Shown here: one piece after another, positions 33,365 through 42,827 of the stretch | How the letters are laid out: each line of letters begins with the position of its first letter | Position numbering within the stretch: the stretch's first letter is position 1 | Assembly (NCBI RefSeq): GCF_001514215.1 | Contig: NZ_KQ948872.1 | Location: 1-64,000, forward strand | Source of the DNA: Streptomyces bungoensis | GTDB lineage: Bacteria; Actinomycetota; Actinomycetes; Streptomycetales; Streptomycetaceae | Direction of reading: 5' to 3' | Length of the DNA: 64,000 nucleotides | The notes under the pieces: generated by a model | The model's database searches: none | Told to the model about the DNA's origin: nothing | What the model saw: the letters and a program-made list of their open reading frames with translations, nothing else | Program-made: the position numbers and the translations under genes

Positions 33365-33490
33365 GGTTCCTTCACTCGTGACACTCGGTGTTCGTGCGGG
33401 TTCCTGCGGGGCCACGGTACGCGGTGAAGGAGCGGTGCGGCTTGCGTTCACCCGCTTCCCGGGCGAGGACGGAAGCGGTCTGAGGGACCC

Positions 33491-34342
33491 TCAGCCACCC
33501 AGCGCGTCGTCCAGCCCGGAGGCCAGCTCACGGGCCCTGTCCTGCATTTCCTTGCTGTCCGGCACCGCTCCCGTGGCCATCGGCTGCTCCTCGTACTCGA
33601 GGGTCACGATGACGTTGGACGTGCGGAACACCACAGTCACCGTCCGCTGCTCGGCCGTCGGACCGGACGTGCTCAGCCGGTCGTCCAGATACGCCTCGTC
33701 ACCGAGGTCGGGCAGCACCCGCGGCTGCAGATCCGCCGACTCGTCCGTCCCGGACTCCGAGGCCGACGGGGAGGCCGGGGAGGCCCCACCGCTCGCGGTG
33801 GCCGTGGCAGACGGCGAGGAACCGGGAGCGGCGGATCCGGAAGACCCGGAGGGCGAGGCGGAGGAGGTTGAGGAGGGGGAGGACGCGGCCGGCGTGGGCA
33901 GATCCGCGGCGGACTCCCGCTCCTCGAACAGCTTCCGCGCCTGGTCGTCGTCGCTGACCGCGTTGTCGTACGACACCACGCGCTCGAAGTCGACCGAGAG
34001 CCGGTCGGTGGCGTCGGCGGACTCCACCTTCCAACGGCAGCCCGTCCTGCGGTCGGTGTTGTAGGTGAGCTCCGCGTCGCCCTGGTACGCCTTGTCCCGC
34101 TGGTCCGGGTCGGTGATCTGCTTGATGCCGGGCAGCAGGGAGTCGAGCGTGTCGTGGTCGACCGCGCCGCAGGCCTCCGGCAGGCTGCGGTACTTGCCGG
34201 GCTGGGCCGCCACCGTCGCCGTACCGGCGTCCCCCGGGTTGGAGTCGTCCGTGCGGTCACCGCCCCCCGAACCGCTCGTGCAGCCGGCCAGCAGCGCCGC
34301 GAGGAGGGCGGCGGTACCGGTGACGTACGCCTTCCGCTGCAC
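33491..34342 (-). CDS. secreted lipoprotein, DUF3558-like
   Basis: The 283-residue protein starts at GTG with GAGGAG seven nt upstream. A short signal peptide ends in the canonical lipobox LLAGC (Cys21). The folded part contains LPEACGAVDHDTLDSLLPG and TGCRWKVES, matching the paired cysteines of the neighbouring lipoprotein. A 50-residue Ser/Ala/Pro-rich insert follows (about 147-200), then TVTVVFRTSNVIVTLEYEEQP. The parallel with the gene downstream suggests an old duplication. It is divergent from rtcB and likely co-expressed with the other lipoprotein gene, 126 nt away. Confidence 0.82.
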   Translation of the reverse strand: MQRKAYVTGTAALLAALLAGCTSGSGGGDRTDDSNPGDAGTATVAAQPGKYRSLPEACGAVDHDTLDSLLPGIKQITDPDQRDKAYQGDAELTYNTDRRTGCRWKVESADATDRLSVDFERVVSYDNAVSDDDQARKLFEERESAADLPTPAASSPSSTSSASPSGSSGSAAPGSSPSATATASGGASPASPSASESGTDESADLQPRVLPDLGDEAYLDDRLSTSGPTAEQRTVTVVFRTSNVIVTLEYEEQPMATGAVPDSKEMQDRARELASGLDDALGG

Positions 34343-34532
34343 GATCGGGCTCCTCTCGACGGTCCCCGCTGGTTATTCGCTTGCTGCGGCGGGGCGCTCC
34401 CTGGAGACAATGTGTATCGCACGCACTGCCGTGGACGCCGGTCCCGCGTCCCTTTTCGCCAACGATGGCGCGGCTTTTGCGTTCTGCTTCTTATCTGCCT
34501 TTTGTTTGCTTTTCCGGGGGAACGAGGAACAC

Positions 34533-35726
34533 ATGTCGTACGTGGAGATGCCGGGCACCAAGGTCCCGATCCGGATGTGGACCGACCCCGCGACGGTCGA
34601 GGACGTGGCCCTCCGCCAGCTGCAGAACGTCGCCACCCTGCCCTGGATCGAGGGCCTGGCCGTCATGCCGGACGTCCACTACGGAAAGGGCGCGACGGTC
34701 GGCTCGGTCATCGCGATGCGGGGCGCGGTGTGCCCGGCGGCGGTCGGGGTGGACATCGGCTGCGGGATGTCGGCGGTGAAGACGTCCCTGACGGCAAACG
34801 ACCTCCCCGGCGACCTGTCGCGGCTGCGGTCGCGGATCGAGCAGGCGATTCCGGTGGGTCGGGGAGTTCACCGGGACCCCGTGGAGCCTGGCCGCTTTCA
34901 CGGGCTGGCGACTGCCGGGTGGGACGACTTCTGGGGACGGTTCGACGGGATCGCCGAGGCAGTGAAGTTCCGCCGGGAGCGAGCGATCACGCAAATAGGA
35001 ACCCTTGGCCAAGGGAATCACTTTATCGAACTTTGCGTCGATACGTCCGACGTCGTGTGGCTCATGCTCCACTCCGGCTCCCGCAACATCGGCAAGGAAC
35101 TCGCCGAGCATCACATCGGCGTGGCCCAGAAGCTCCCGCACAACCAGGGCCTCGTCGACCGCGACCTCGCCGTGTTCGTCTCGGACACGCCCCAGATGGC
35201 GGCGTACCGCAACGACCTGTTCTGGGCGCAGGAGTACGCCAAGTACAACCGCACGCTGATGATGGCGCTCCTGAAGGACGTCGTCCGCAAGGAGTTCAAG
35301 AAGGCGAAGCCCGTCTTCGAGCCGGAGATCTCCTGCCACCACAACTACGTGGCGCAGGAGCGGTACGACGGCATGGACCTGCTCGTGACCCGCAAGGGCG
35401 CGATCCGGGCCGGCTCCGGCGAGTACGGCATCATCCCGGGCTCCATGGGCACGGGTTCGTACATCGTGAAGGGCCTCGGCAACGAGAAGGCCTTCAACTC
35501 GGCGTCGCACGGCGCGGGCCGGCGGATGAGCCGCAACGCGGCCAAGCGCCGCTTCACGACGAAGGACCTGGAGGACCAGACCCGGGGCGTGGAGTGCCGC
35601 AAGGACTCCGGTGTCGTGGACGAGATCCCGGGTGCCTACAAGTCGATCGACCAGGTCATCGACCAGCAGCGGGACCTGGTGGAGGTCGTGGCGAAGCTGA
35701 AGCAGGTCGTGTGCGTGAAGGGCTGA
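34533..35726 (+). CDS. rtcB: RNA-splicing ligase RtcB
   Basis: This 397-residue GTP- and Mn-dependent RNA ligase joins 2',3'-cyclic phosphate or 3'-phosphate ends to 5'-OH ends. It has MPDVHYGKGATVGSV, VGVDIGCGM (metal-binding Cys), TLGQGNHFIE, LHSGSRNIGKE, the HH pair in EISCHHNYV and the guanylylated histidine in FNSASHGAGRRMSR. RtcB acts in RNA repair and tRNA healing; no archease or RtcA gene is adjacent. The start is ATG 34533 with GAGGAA five nt upstream. The frame is open further upstream through a T-rich tract, but conserved RtcB sequence begins at MSYVEMPG. Confidence 0.95.
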   Translation: MSYVEMPGTKVPIRMWTDPATVEDVALRQLQNVATLPWIEGLAVMPDVHYGKGATVGSVIAMRGAVCPAAVGVDIGCGMSAVKTSLTANDLPGDLSRLRSRIEQAIPVGRGVHRDPVEPGRFHGLATAGWDDFWGRFDGIAEAVKFRRERAITQIGTLGQGNHFIELCVDTSDVVWLMLHSGSRNIGKELAEHHIGVAQKLPHNQGLVDRDLAVFVSDTPQMAAYRNDLFWAQEYAKYNRTLMMALLKDVVRKEFKKAKPVFEPEISCHHNYVAQERYDGMDLLVTRKGAIRAGSGEYGIIPGSMGTGSYIVKGLGNEKAFNSASHGAGRRMSRNAAKRRFTTKDLEDQTRGVECRKDSGVVDEIPGAYKSIDQVIDQQRDLVEVVAKLKQVVCVKG

Positions 35727-35748
35727 CGCGGCCGGACTCGCGGTGCGG

Positions 35749-35904
35749 CTACTTCGCGTGCCGCACCGCGTAGATCATCACGAAGGCCACGAAGTGGATG
35801 CCGAAGAGGAAGTACGCGAGGAAGTACCAGACCTGGCGTTCGTTCTTCGTCTCCTGGGCCAGGCGGCGCTGTTCGAGGCTGTTCGCGGAATCGTCGGTCG
35901 GCAT
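35749..35904 (-). CDS. 51-residue single-pass membrane protein
   Basis: This small ORF reads MPTDDSANSLEQRRLAQETK..., then a hydrophobic helix WYFLAYFLFGIHFVAFVMIYAV and a short basic end RHAK. The N-terminal half is a charged amphipathic helix, so the protein is a small membrane peptide with its N-terminus probably inside. Its ATG overlaps the stop of the SDR gene by one base (TGATG), indicating translational coupling to it. The stop is only 22 nt from that of the convergent rtcB. Confidence 0.8.
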   Translation of the reverse strand: MPTDDSANSLEQRRLAQETKNERQVWYFLAYFLFGIHFVAFVMIYAVRHAK

Positions 35905-36680
35905 CACGGCTCCCGGTGGACCTTGGTGTTGGAGGCCTGGGCGCGGGGGCGCAGGACGAGGAGGTCGACGTTGACGTGGCTGGGACGGGTGACCGCCCAG
36001 GTGATGGTCTCGGCGACGTCGTCGGCGGTGAGCGGCTCGGCCACGCCCTCGTAGACCTTCGCGGCCCGCTCGGTGTCGCCGCCGAAGCGGGTGAGGGCGA
36101 ACTCCTCGGTCTTGACCATGCCGGGGGCGATCTCGACGACACGGACCGGTGTGCCGACGATCTCCAGGCGGAGTGTCTCGGCGAGGACGTGGGCGCCGTG
36201 CTTGGCGGCCACGTAGCCGGCGCCGCCCTCGTAGGTGCCGTGGCCGGCGGTGGAGGAGACGACGACCACCACGCCGTCGCCGCTGGCCTCCAGCTTGGGC
36301 AGCAGGGCCTGGGTGAGGTTCAGGGTGCCGATGACGTTCGTCTCGTACATCGCGCGCCAGTCGGCGGGGTCGCCGGTGGCGACCGGGTCCGCGCCGAGGG
36401 CGCCGCCCGCGTTGTTGACCAGGACGCCGATCGTCTCGAAGGCCGTCGCGAACTCGTCGACGGCCGCGCGGTCGGTCACGTCCAGCGGGTAGGCGACCGC
36501 CGAGTGGCCCGCCCCGTTCAGCTCCTCGGCCAGCGCCTCGATGCGGTCCTTGCGGCGGGCGGTGAGGACGACGCGGTAGCCCGCCTCGGCGAGCCGGCGG
36601 GCCGTGGCGGCGCCGATGCCGCTGCTCGCACCGGTGACGACGGCGATGCGGGAGGCGGCGGGCGGGGCGGCGGTGGCCAT
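35904..36680 (-). CDS. short-chain dehydrogenase/reductase
   Basis: This 258-residue classical SDR has the cofactor motif VVTGASSGIGAATARRL near 14-30, a basic TARRKDR favouring NADP(H), NNAGG near 90, catalytic Ser in VVSSTAGHGTYEGGAGYVAAKHG and YxxxK (YVAAK). It is closest in style to serine/3-hydroxy acid dehydrogenases (YdfG-like), so a hydroxy-acid or sugar-alcohol substrate is likely. It has GGAG six nt before ATG 36680. Its stop overlaps the start of the 51-residue membrane protein. Confidence 0.9.
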   Translation of the reverse strand: MATAAPPAASRIAVVTGASSGIGAATARRLAEAGYRVVLTARRKDRIEALAEELNGAGHSAVAYPLDVTDRAAVDEFATAFETIGVLVNNAGGALGADPVATGDPADWRAMYETNVIGTLNLTQALLPKLEASGDGVVVVVSSTAGHGTYEGGAGYVAAKHGAHVLAETLRLEIVGTPVRVVEIAPGMVKTEEFALTRFGGDTERAAKVYEGVAEPLTADDVAETITWAVTRPSHVNVDLLVLRPRAQASNTKVHREP

Positions 36681-36730
36681 GGCTGCTCCAGGGGAGTAAG
36701 GGGTCGGCGCCCCTCCAGGGTAGGTGAGGG

Positions 36731-37069
36731 TCAGGAGCCGTTCCTCGGCGCCCACATGATCACGGCCATGCCGGCCAGGCAGATCAGGGCACCCGCGATG
36801 TCCCAGCGGTCGGGCCGGTAGCCGTCGGCGACCACGCCCCACAGCAGGGAGCCGGCCACGAAGATGCCGCCGTACGCGGCGAGGATGCGGCCGAAGTGGG
36901 CGTCGGGCTGGAAGGTGGCGACGAACCCGTAGGCGCCCAGGGCGAGGATCCCGCCGGTGATCCACAGCCAGCCGCGGTGTTCGCGCACGCCCTGCCAGAC
37001 CAGCCAGGCGCCGCCGATCTCGAACAGCGCGGCGAGGACGAACAGGGCGGCGGAGCGGAGGATCGGCAT
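36731..37069 (-). CDS. YnfA/UPF0060 family membrane protein
   Basis: This 112-residue protein has four transmembrane helices and the UPF0060 pattern: LFEIGGAWLVWQG, GAYGFVATFQPDAHFGRILAAYGGIFVAGSLLWG, DGYRPDRWDIAGALICLAGMAVIMWAPR. Members are related to the small-multidrug-resistance superfamily; the function is not settled. It lies 50 nt upstream of the SDR gene on the same strand and may share a transcript. Confidence 0.93.
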   Translation of the reverse strand: MPILRSAALFVLAALFEIGGAWLVWQGVREHRGWLWITGGILALGAYGFVATFQPDAHFGRILAAYGGIFVAGSLLWGVVADGYRPDRWDIAGALICLAGMAVIMWAPRNGS

Positions 37070-37196
37070 GCGCGCAGCTTGGCACGCCGGGCGGCTGTCA
37101 CCTGTTGGAGGGGGTCTGGCGGCCGCGGGGCGTGGCATACATCGGTACGGACATCACGGGGCCGGGCAGCGGGGGCCGAGGCGAGGTGGCGTGCGG

Positions 37197-37656
37197 ATGA
37201 GTCGGGTGCGGCTGCTGGGCGTGTGCGGTGCCGTGGCGGTGGGCGCGGGCGTGACCGGTCCGGCCGGGGCGGTCCCGGGGCCGGAGGCCGATCTGTCGTT
37301 CCACGGGAGCGCGGTGATGAGCGGGGACGCGGCGGAGGTGCGGCTGACCCCGCGGGACGACGGGCCGGCCGAGGTGAGCGACGCGAGCGTGCTGCTGCGC
37401 TGGTCGGTGCCGCCGGCGCGGGAGCAGCGGTTGCCGGATCGGTGCGCGCGCACGGACGAGCGGACGGTGGTGTGCGGGACCGGGGCGCTGTGGCCGGGCG
37501 GGGCAGGAGATCGATGCCGTGGTGCGGCTGGCGGACCGGCCGTCGGAGGTGACACTCGAGGTGGAGACGGCCTGGAGCGGGGGCGCGGTGGAGCGGGACC
37601 GGACGAACGGCCGGCTGAGGGTGCTGGTGCTGGACACCGGTGACGCGTACGCCTTC
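37197..37656 (+). pseudogene. frameshifted secreted protein
   Basis: The first part reads MSRVRLLGVCGAVAVGAG..., a signal peptide, then an immunoglobulin-like secreted domain (EVRLTPRDDGPAEV, WSVPPAREQRLPDRCARTDERTVVCGTG). After 37503 the coding continues in the next frame as QEIDAVVRLADRPSEVTLEV...GRLRVLVLDTGDAYAF. Removing one G from the GGGG run at 37500-37503 rejoins the two. The second frame also lacks a stop after DAYAF (CGA at 37657) and runs into the MarR gene. It is either a genuine pseudogene or a homopolymer sequencing error plus a changed C-terminus. Confidence 0.7.
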
Positions 37657-37736
37657 CGAGCCGCCGGCGTCGTCCCGGCGTCGTACGATCGCTGCTCCAC
37701 CGATCTCTGCTCCACGTGGACGAAGGGGAGTGCGGC

Positions 37737-38219
37737 ATGGCCGGGAAGGGGACCGGGCGGTCCGGGCTGCTGGCGGAGCTGGCGGTGGTCTCCCGGCGCT
37801 ACATGGCCTCGTACGCCCTGTTCAACCAGGCGGTCGCCGACCGTATCGGGCTGCATCCGACCGATCTGCAGTGCCTGAACCTGCTCACGCTGGAGGCGGA
37901 GCCGGTGACCACGGGCCGGGTCGCGGAGCTGACGGGGCTGACGACGGGGTCGGCGACCCGGCTGGTGGACCGGCTGGAGCGGGCCGGGTACGTGGTGCGG
38001 CGGCGGGACGAGGCGGACCGGCGGCGGGTGCTGGTGGCGACGGTGCCGGAGCGGATCGCCGAGTTCGGGCGGATGTGGGAGGCGCTGGCCGGTGACTGGT
38101 CGCGGATCTTCGACGAGCTGGACGACGACGAGCTGGCGGTGATCGTCCGGCACATGGCGCGGACGGTGGAGTTCAGCGGGGAGCAGATCGCGCGGCTGCG
38201 GGACCGCTCCCGGGGCTAG
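37737..38219 (+). CDS. MarR-family transcriptional regulator
   Basis: This 160-residue winged-helix regulator has LHPTDLQCLNLLTLEAEPVTTGRVAELTGLTTGSATRLVDRLERAGYVVRRRDEADRRRVLV as helices 2-4 plus the wing, with dimerisation helices at both ends. MarR proteins usually repress neighbouring efflux or catabolic genes. Here the frameshifted gene upstream and an alcohol dehydrogenase fragment just downstream leave no intact target beside it. GGGGAG seven nt upstream supports ATG 37737. Confidence 0.9.
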   Translation: MAGKGTGRSGLLAELAVVSRRYMASYALFNQAVADRIGLHPTDLQCLNLLTLEAEPVTTGRVAELTGLTTGSATRLVDRLERAGYVVRRRDEADRRRVLVATVPERIAEFGRMWEALAGDWSRIFDELDDDELAVIVRHMARTVEFSGEQIARLRDRSRG

Positions 38220-38221
38220 GC

Positions 38222-38404
38222 GACCCGGGTTCGGCACTCGCCACCGAGGCGGCGGTCCTGGCCGGTGCGGCGGAGGTGTCCGGGCTGGTGGACGAGGGTG
38301 TGCCGAGCCGGCGGGCGGCCGGGGCCTTCCGTCTCGCGGACGCGGGCCAGGCGCATGCGCGGCCCGCGGACGGCGGGGTGCGCGGCCGGGTGGTGCCGGT
38401 GCCC
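38222..38404 (+). pseudogene. C-terminal remnant of a zinc-type alcohol dehydrogenase
   Basis: Directly after the MarR stop an open frame without a start reads GLVDEGVPSRRAAGAFRLADAGQAHARPADGGVRGRVVPVP. This is the usual C-terminal end of MDR-type oxidoreductases (xLVxxGxLxPxVxxxFPLAEAAEAHRxxxSGxVRGKVVLxP). The catalytic and nucleotide-binding domains are missing. A MarR regulator next to an oxidoreductase is a common pairing, so this is probably the residue of the former target gene. Confidence 0.6.
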
Positions 38405-38565
38405 CGGGCGGCCCGTCGCGGTCCGGGCGGCGGGGCGGCAGCGGTGAGAAGACGGCAGGGCCCCGGCCCCGGGTTGCCTGTGTGACGGTGAGAGCCGGGT
38501 AAAAAGGGTGATCGTAGGTCCGATCGCCCCAGGCCAACCAGCGCGCGCCTTGGCAGACTGGGGGC

Positions 38566-39296
<731 letters not shown>

Positions 39297-39297
<1 letters not shown>

Positions 39298-40823
39298 TGG
39301 GGGGCGGCTGGCGGCTGCCTGCCGGGCCCCGGCCCAAGCTGGTCTCCCTGCGCACGACGTTCGCGGTGTCCTTCGCGGCGGTCACGGCCGCCGTGACGAT
39401 CCTGGTCGGCATCCTGTCGTACGGCTCCGCGGCCCGTCTGGTCCGGGTGGACCAGCAGTCGGTGTTCACGCAGGTCGTGCAGGACGTCCAGGACGAGGTG
39501 CGGCAGCACGAGATGGTCCCGGAGGACTTCTCCTCCTCCCGGCCGGGCCACGACGTGGTCCGGCCCGCCCGCACCGATGTGCAGGTGCTGGGCGCGCGGG
39601 GGCAGATCGTCGACCACGGCAGCCCGGTGCTGCCGGTGACCGTGCGCGACAGGGGCGTGGCCCGGGCGGAGGCGGCCGGGAAGCTGGCCGAGCACCGGGA
39701 CGTGCGGGTCGGCGAGGACCTGTTCCGGGTCGCCACCGTCTCCCTCGGGGACGGCAAGGGCGCGGTGCAGGTGGCGCAGGAGTTCAGCGACACCGAGGAC
39801 CTGCTGCGGGCGCTGCAGCAGCGGACCCTGATCCTGATGTCGGCGGTCGTGGTCGCCGCCGGGCTGTTCGGCTGGTGGCTGGCGCGCCGGATCACCAGGC
39901 GCCTGGTGGTCCTGACCTCCGCGGCCGAGGACGTGGCCCGCACCCGGCAGCTGGGCATCCAGGTGCCCGTCGCGGGTCTGGACGAGGTCGGCCGGCTCGG
40001 CCGCGCCTTCGACCGCATGCTGGGGCGGCTCGCCCAGTCCGAGGAGGACCAGCGGCGGCTGGTCCAGGACGCGGGCCACGAACTGCGCACGCCGCTGACC
40101 TCGCTGCGGACGAACATCTCGCTGCTGCGGCGCATCGACGAGCTGCCGCCGGCCACCCGGGAGGAGCTCGTCGCCGACCTCACGCAGGAGGCCCGGGAGC
40201 TGACCGACCTGGTCAACGAGCTGGTCGACCTCGCGGCCGGGCAGTTCGACACCGAGCCGCCGCAGCGGGTGGACCTGGCCGACATCGCCGAGGACGTGGC
40301 GGGGCTGGCCAGGCGGCGGACCGGGCGGGAGGTGGTGCTGCGCGCGAGCGGCGACACCAGCACCGACGGGCGGCCCGGGATGCTGCAGCGGGCCATGTCG
40401 AACCTGGTCGAGAACGCGGCGAAGTTCGACCGGGACGGGACGGCCCCCATCGAGATCAACGTCACCGGTCCGGCGCGGTCGGGGACGGTGCGCGTGGAGG
40501 TCCTCGACCGGGGGCCGGGCATCGCCGAGGGCGACCTCATCCGTATCTTCGACCGTTTCTACCGGGCCGCCGACGCGCGGTCGCTGCCCGGGTCCGGGCT
40601 CGGGCTGTCCATCGTCCGCGAGGTCGCCATGGCGCACGGCGGGGCGCCGTTCGCCTTCCGGCGGGAGGGCGGCGGGGCGGTCATCGGGTTCACGGTGGGC
40701 GGCGGGCTCGGCGGCAGCGGCGGGGGCGGCCACCAGGGCCACCAGGGGCATCAAGGCCACCACGGTCCCCTCGGCCACCTCGGTCACCTCGGCCGAGGGG
40801 GCGGCCGAGGAGAGGGCGGCTGA
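39297..40823 (+). CDS. sensor histidine kinase (MprB-like) with His/Gly-rich tail
   Basis: The 508-residue kinase has TM1 at about 21-43, an extracellular loop (about 44-175), TM2 at about 183-203 and a HAMP domain (RRITRRLVVLTSAAEDVA...). The dimerisation helix carries the phospho-His in DAGHELRTPLTSLRTN, and the ATPase has NLVENAAKF, DRGPGIAEGD and GSGLGLSIV. An unusual C-terminal extension of about 40 residues after IGFTVGG contains repeated GHQ/GHL units with eight histidines in a glycine background, resembling a metal-binding tail. It is coupled to the response regulator (TAG/GTG overlap). Confidence 0.94.
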
Positions 40824-40878
40824 GGGGCCGTCGCGGCCTCCGCCGGGCGTGCGGCCCCCGCCGGCGTGCCGCCCGCGG

Positions 40879-42648
40879 TTACGAGCGTGCGCCCAGCCCC
40901 GGCAGGGTCAGGAACCCCTCCGCGCGGGCGCTGGCCAGGCCGATGCGGGGGATGTCGCTGCTCTTGGCGAAGAGCAGGAAGCGGGGTTCCCACAGCGGGC
41001 GGTACTTGGCGTTCGCGCGGTAGAGGGACTCGATCTGCCACCAGCGGGAGAAGAAGGTGAGGACGGAGCGCCACAGCCGCAGCACCGGGCCGGCGCCGAG
41101 GCGGGAGCCGCGTTCGAAGACCGAGCGGAACATGGCGAAGTTCAGGGAGACCCGGCGGATGCCCAGCTCCTCGGCCCGCAGCAGCAGTTCCACGACCATG
41201 TACTCCATGAGGCCGTTCTCGCAGTCCCGGTCGCGGCGCATCAGATCGAGCGAGAGGCCGTGCTCGCCCCAGGGCACGAAGCTGAGCACGGCCCGCGGCT
41301 GTCCCTCGGCGTCCCGGCACTCCAGCATCACGCAGCGGCCGTCGGCGGGGTCGCCGAGGCGGCCGAGGGCCATGGAGAAGCCGCGTTCGGTGGTGCCGTC
41401 GCGCCAGTGGTCGGCGCGGTCGACGAGGACGGACATCTCGTCGGCCGGGATGTCCTCGTGGCGGCGGATGCTGACGGTGTAGCCGGCCCGGCGCACCCGG
41501 TTGTGGGCCTGCCGGACGACCCGCATGGCCCGGCCCTCCAGGGTGAAGTCGGCGAGGTCGACGATCGCCTCGTCACCCAGTTCGAGGGCGTCCATGCCGT
41601 GCCGGGCGTAGACGGTGCCGGCTTCCTCGCTCGCGCCCATGACGGCGGGCGTCCAGGCGTGCCGGCGGGCCTCGGCAAGCCAGGCGTCGATGGCGCCGGG
41701 CCAGGCCTCGGGGTCGCCGATGGGGTCGCCGGAGGCCAGGCTGACGCCGCCGACGACCCGGTAGGTGACGGCCGCCTTGCCGCTGGGGGAGAACATGGCG
41801 GCCTTGTCGCGGCGCAGCGCGAAGTAGCCGAGCGAGTCGCGCTCGCCGTGCCGGTCGAGCAGCTCCCGCAGCCGCGCCTCGTCGTCGCTGCCGAGCAGGC
41901 AGGCGCCGCGGGGGGCGCGGAAGCAGGCGTAGAGGACGAGGAGGAAGGTCACGGCGATCAGGACGTTGACGATGATGTCCACCCAGCGGGGCGCGTGCAC
42001 GGCGTCGACGCGGTCGGCGAGCGGGCCGACGCTGATGCCGCGCAGCAGGGTGTAGGCGATCTCGTCCTGGACGGTGGCGCCGGGCAGGGTGTTCGTCGCG
42101 TGCACCAGCAGGGTGCCGAGGGTGCCGCTGACCAGGACGCCGCCGGTGCCGACGGCGAGGGCGAGGCGCGGGTTGGAGCGGTCGCCGATGGCGTCGAACT
42201 CGCGCCGGGAGATCAGCAGGGCCGCCACGAACAGGCCGGTCAGGGCGGTGGAGAGCCAGTTGAAGAAGTGGTCGCCGTACGGGTCGCGGGTGAGCGCGAG
42301 GACGTAGAGGGCGAGGAGGGGGCCGGCGAGGAGCAGGTTGGACACCCAGGCGGCGCGTTTGCGGCGGCGCATCACCACGGCGAGGAAGGAGGCGAGCGCC
42401 GCCGAGACCAGGCCGGCCGTGGCCAGGTACGGGGTGAAGAACTCGCCCGCGTTGTGCTCGTGGACCTCCTCGCGGAACGGCAGGGAGAGCACGGCGGCGA
42501 TGTTGAGCACGGCCATCAGCCGCAGGTACCAGACGGTGGCCACCGCGGCGCGTTTCCTGAGCCGGCCGCCGGTCGGCAGGGAGGGGAGGCGCGGCTTGCG
42601 CTGCGCGGGAACCTGTGGGGAGATCAGGCTCGGCTGACGTGCGGGCAT
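40879..42648 (-). CDS. MprF-like phosphatidylglycerol lysyltransferase (DUF2156) with membrane domain
   Basis: This 589-residue protein has about seven N-terminal transmembrane segments (residues 40-260) followed by a DUF2156 GNAT-like catalytic domain (about 270-560; LLGSDDEARLRELLDRHGERDSLGYFALRRDKAAMFSPSGKAAVTYRVVGGVSLASGDPIG, SLDLMRRD, NGLMEYMVVELLL, VSLNFAMFRSVFERG). MprF/LysX-type enzymes add an amino acid from charged tRNA to phosphatidylglycerol and blunt cationic antimicrobial peptides. No LysRS domain is fused, unlike mycobacterial LysX. ATG 42648 follows AAGGTG; a GTG lies four codons earlier. A 19-bp palindrome sits 40 nt upstream. Confidence 0.85.
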   Translation of the reverse strand: MPARQPSLISPQVPAQRKPRLPSLPTGGRLRKRAAVATVWYLRLMAVLNIAAVLSLPFREEVHEHNAGEFFTPYLATAGLVSAALASFLAVVMRRRKRAAWVSNLLLAGPLLALYVLALTRDPYGDHFFNWLSTALTGLFVAALLISRREFDAIGDRSNPRLALAVGTGGVLVSGTLGTLLVHATNTLPGATVQDEIAYTLLRGISVGPLADRVDAVHAPRWVDIIVNVLIAVTFLLVLYACFRAPRGACLLGSDDEARLRELLDRHGERDSLGYFALRRDKAAMFSPSGKAAVTYRVVGGVSLASGDPIGDPEAWPGAIDAWLAEARRHAWTPAVMGASEEAGTVYARHGMDALELGDEAIVDLADFTLEGRAMRVVRQAHNRVRRAGYTVSIRRHEDIPADEMSVLVDRADHWRDGTTERGFSMALGRLGDPADGRCVMLECRDAEGQPRAVLSFVPWGEHGLSLDLMRRDRDCENGLMEYMVVELLLRAEELGIRRVSLNFAMFRSVFERGSRLGAGPVLRLWRSVLTFFSRWWQIESLYRANAKYRPLWEPRFLLFAKSSDIPRIGLASARAEGFLTLPGLGARS

Positions 42649-42687
42649 GGTGACGGGCACCTTGGGGGAGGGGACGGGGCAACGCTG

Positions 42688-42706
42688 ACCCTACAGCGCG
42701 TAGGGT
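42688..42706. promoter_or_regulatory. palindrome ACCCTAC-N5-GTAGGGT upstream of the mprF-like gene
   Basis: Perfect 7-bp arms (42688-42694 and 42700-42706) with a 5-nt spacer, 40 nt upstream of the start codon. Each arm contains a TAGGGT hexamer that fits a Streptomyces -10 element in one of the two directions. A closely similar palindrome occurs at 43150-43168. It could be an operator or a symmetric promoter. Confidence 0.5.
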
Positions 42707-42827
42707 AGCGCGGATGCGGTGAGCACACATCCCGCGCACAGGGTCTCACCCGCAGCGGTGAGCGGGTGCCCGCGCGCGGCACGGGCACACGCCCGCGGGG
42801 CCGGCCGCCGGTACTCTCACCGGCTTC

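Noticed and set aside
34065..34532. In-frame N-terminal extension of rtcB
   Set aside because: Most of it is antisense to the lipoprotein gene, and RtcB conservation starts at MSYVEMPG with its own ribosome-binding site.
40726..40800. Possible non-coding tandem repeat
   Set aside because: It is in frame and encodes the His/Gly tail of the kinase, so it is reported as part of that protein.
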